Below are positions 63,529 through 64,000 of a DNA stretch of 64,000 bases, one piece after another; the first letter of the stretch is position 1; each line of letters opens with the position of its first letter. The notes under the pieces were generated by a model. It did no database searches, had not been told where the DNA came from, and saw nothing but the letters and a program-made list of their open reading frames with translations. A program made the position numbers and the translations under genes. Source of the stretch: Pedobacter sp. W3I1 (GTDB taxonomy: Bacteria; Bacteroidota; Bacteroidia; Sphingobacteriales; Sphingobacteriaceae); contig NZ_JAUSXN010000001.1 of NCBI RefSeq assembly GCF_030816015.1, positions 2,852,001-2,916,000 of the forward strand, given 5' to 3'.

Positions 63529-64000
63529 TTATTTCTTCAACAATGTGTCAATCTCCGTATTAAATTCTTTCACAAATTCATCATAAAATTTGCCGGTGGC
63601 CGGGCCATTAAAACCAGTATGGATTTGTGCTACATTACCCTGTTTATCGATGATTATTGTGGTTGGGAACGATAAAAAAGAATCGAGTGCAGGCAACGAT
63701 TCAGATACCACTTGTTTATCGGCAGTGCCTGCAATAACCTGGTCGTATTCAATTCCAAAACGTTCGCGGAAACGTGTCATCACCTTTTTTGCGTATTCAG
63801 GTTCGGTGGAGCGCTCGTAATGCAACGCAATAATTTCTACTCCACGTTTCTTGTTTTCTTTATACCAGGGCGCTATAAAAGTAGCTTCGTCAACACAATT
63901 TGGGCACCAGCTTCCGGTGATGGTTAAAATCACCACCTTGTTTTTGTACTTTTCATCCTTTAACGAAATCTTTTTGCCGTTGATATCAGGAAAGCTAAAA
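63529..64000 (-). CDS. TlpA-like thioredoxin, 5'-truncated by window edge
   Basis: The frame runs to the window edge, so the start is missing; the visible part is 156 residues. It opens FSFPDINGKKISLKDEKYKN and contains the active site TGSWCPNCVDEATF and cis-Pro segment SFPTTIIIDKQGNVAQIH. The thioredoxin fold is complete to the C-terminus (EFNTEIDTLLKK). It is on the opposite strand to the other TlpA genes and is separated from them by the repeat-rich region. Its role cannot be linked to a locus here. Confidence 0.85.
   Translation of the reverse strand, partial: FSFPDINGKKISLKDEKYKNKVVILTITGSWCPNCVDEATFIAPWYKENKKRGVEIIALHYERSTEPEYAKKVMTRFRERFGIEYDQVIAGTADKQVVSESLPALDSFLSFPTTIIIDKQGNVAQIHTGFNGPATGKFYDEFVKEFNTEIDTLLKK

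Overview
The window looks like chromosomal DNA of a soil-type Bacteroidota, most like Pedobacter or another Sphingobacteriaceae. Three SusC/SusD pairs, FecR/ECF sigma regulation, TlpA-type thioredoxins, an Hc1-like small histone protein and TAnnTTTG-type promoters all fit that group. No tRNA, rRNA, complete insertion sequence or CRISPR array was seen.

Layout. 1-573 is the end of a TSUP permease. 1091-7479 is a small pectin-type locus: SusC, SusD, the wreck of a GH95 glycosidase and an opposing PL1 pectate lyase. 8042-12195 is an AT-rich accessory stretch with MarR regulators (one frameshifted), a VOC protein, an alpha/beta hydrolase, a two-domain retropepsin and an orphan gene tail. A GH38-like glycosidase and an EamA transporter follow. 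16104-23776 is a compact operon led by a SAM-I riboswitch: PSMA-like M28 peptidase, SusC, SusD, TlpA thioredoxin and a strong terminator. 23850-24429 holds broken serine-recombinase and DHFR/RibD-C genes, followed by a hydrolase and a zinc alcohol dehydrogenase. 26270-37996 is mainly ordinary chromosome: mnmE, AI-2E transporter, a large outer-membrane barrel, a KOW protein, GH2 and a D-lactate dehydrogenase. 38007-38979 carries two nearly identical 410-bp direct repeats. 39043-41973 has a methionine aminopeptidase, a Crp/Fnr regulator and a membrane AraC regulator. 42181-44839 is a chromate module (ChrB-AraC fusion, ChrA, outer-membrane protein). 45055-47236 has the Hc1-like protein, a LytTR response regulator, a cold-shock protein and a DUF1772 protein. 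47546-62314 is a long plus-strand array: ECF sigma factor, FecR, STN-type SusC, SusD, two surface lipoproteins, TlpA, a DsbD-N fusion protein, a second TlpA and a trypsin/PDZ protease. 62315-63528 is packed with dispersed palindromic repeats, and the window ends inside another TlpA-like gene.

Working together. Two separate loci join a SusC/SusD importer to TlpA-type thioredoxins and an exported peptidase or protease, which suggests uptake of peptides or sulfur/thiol-containing compounds rather than glycans. The riboswitch on one locus ties it to methionine/SAM status; the other appears to be controlled by sigma/anti-sigma signalling through the STN domain of its SusC. The strongest candidate for something new is the SAM-riboswitch peptidase-SusCD-TlpA operon.
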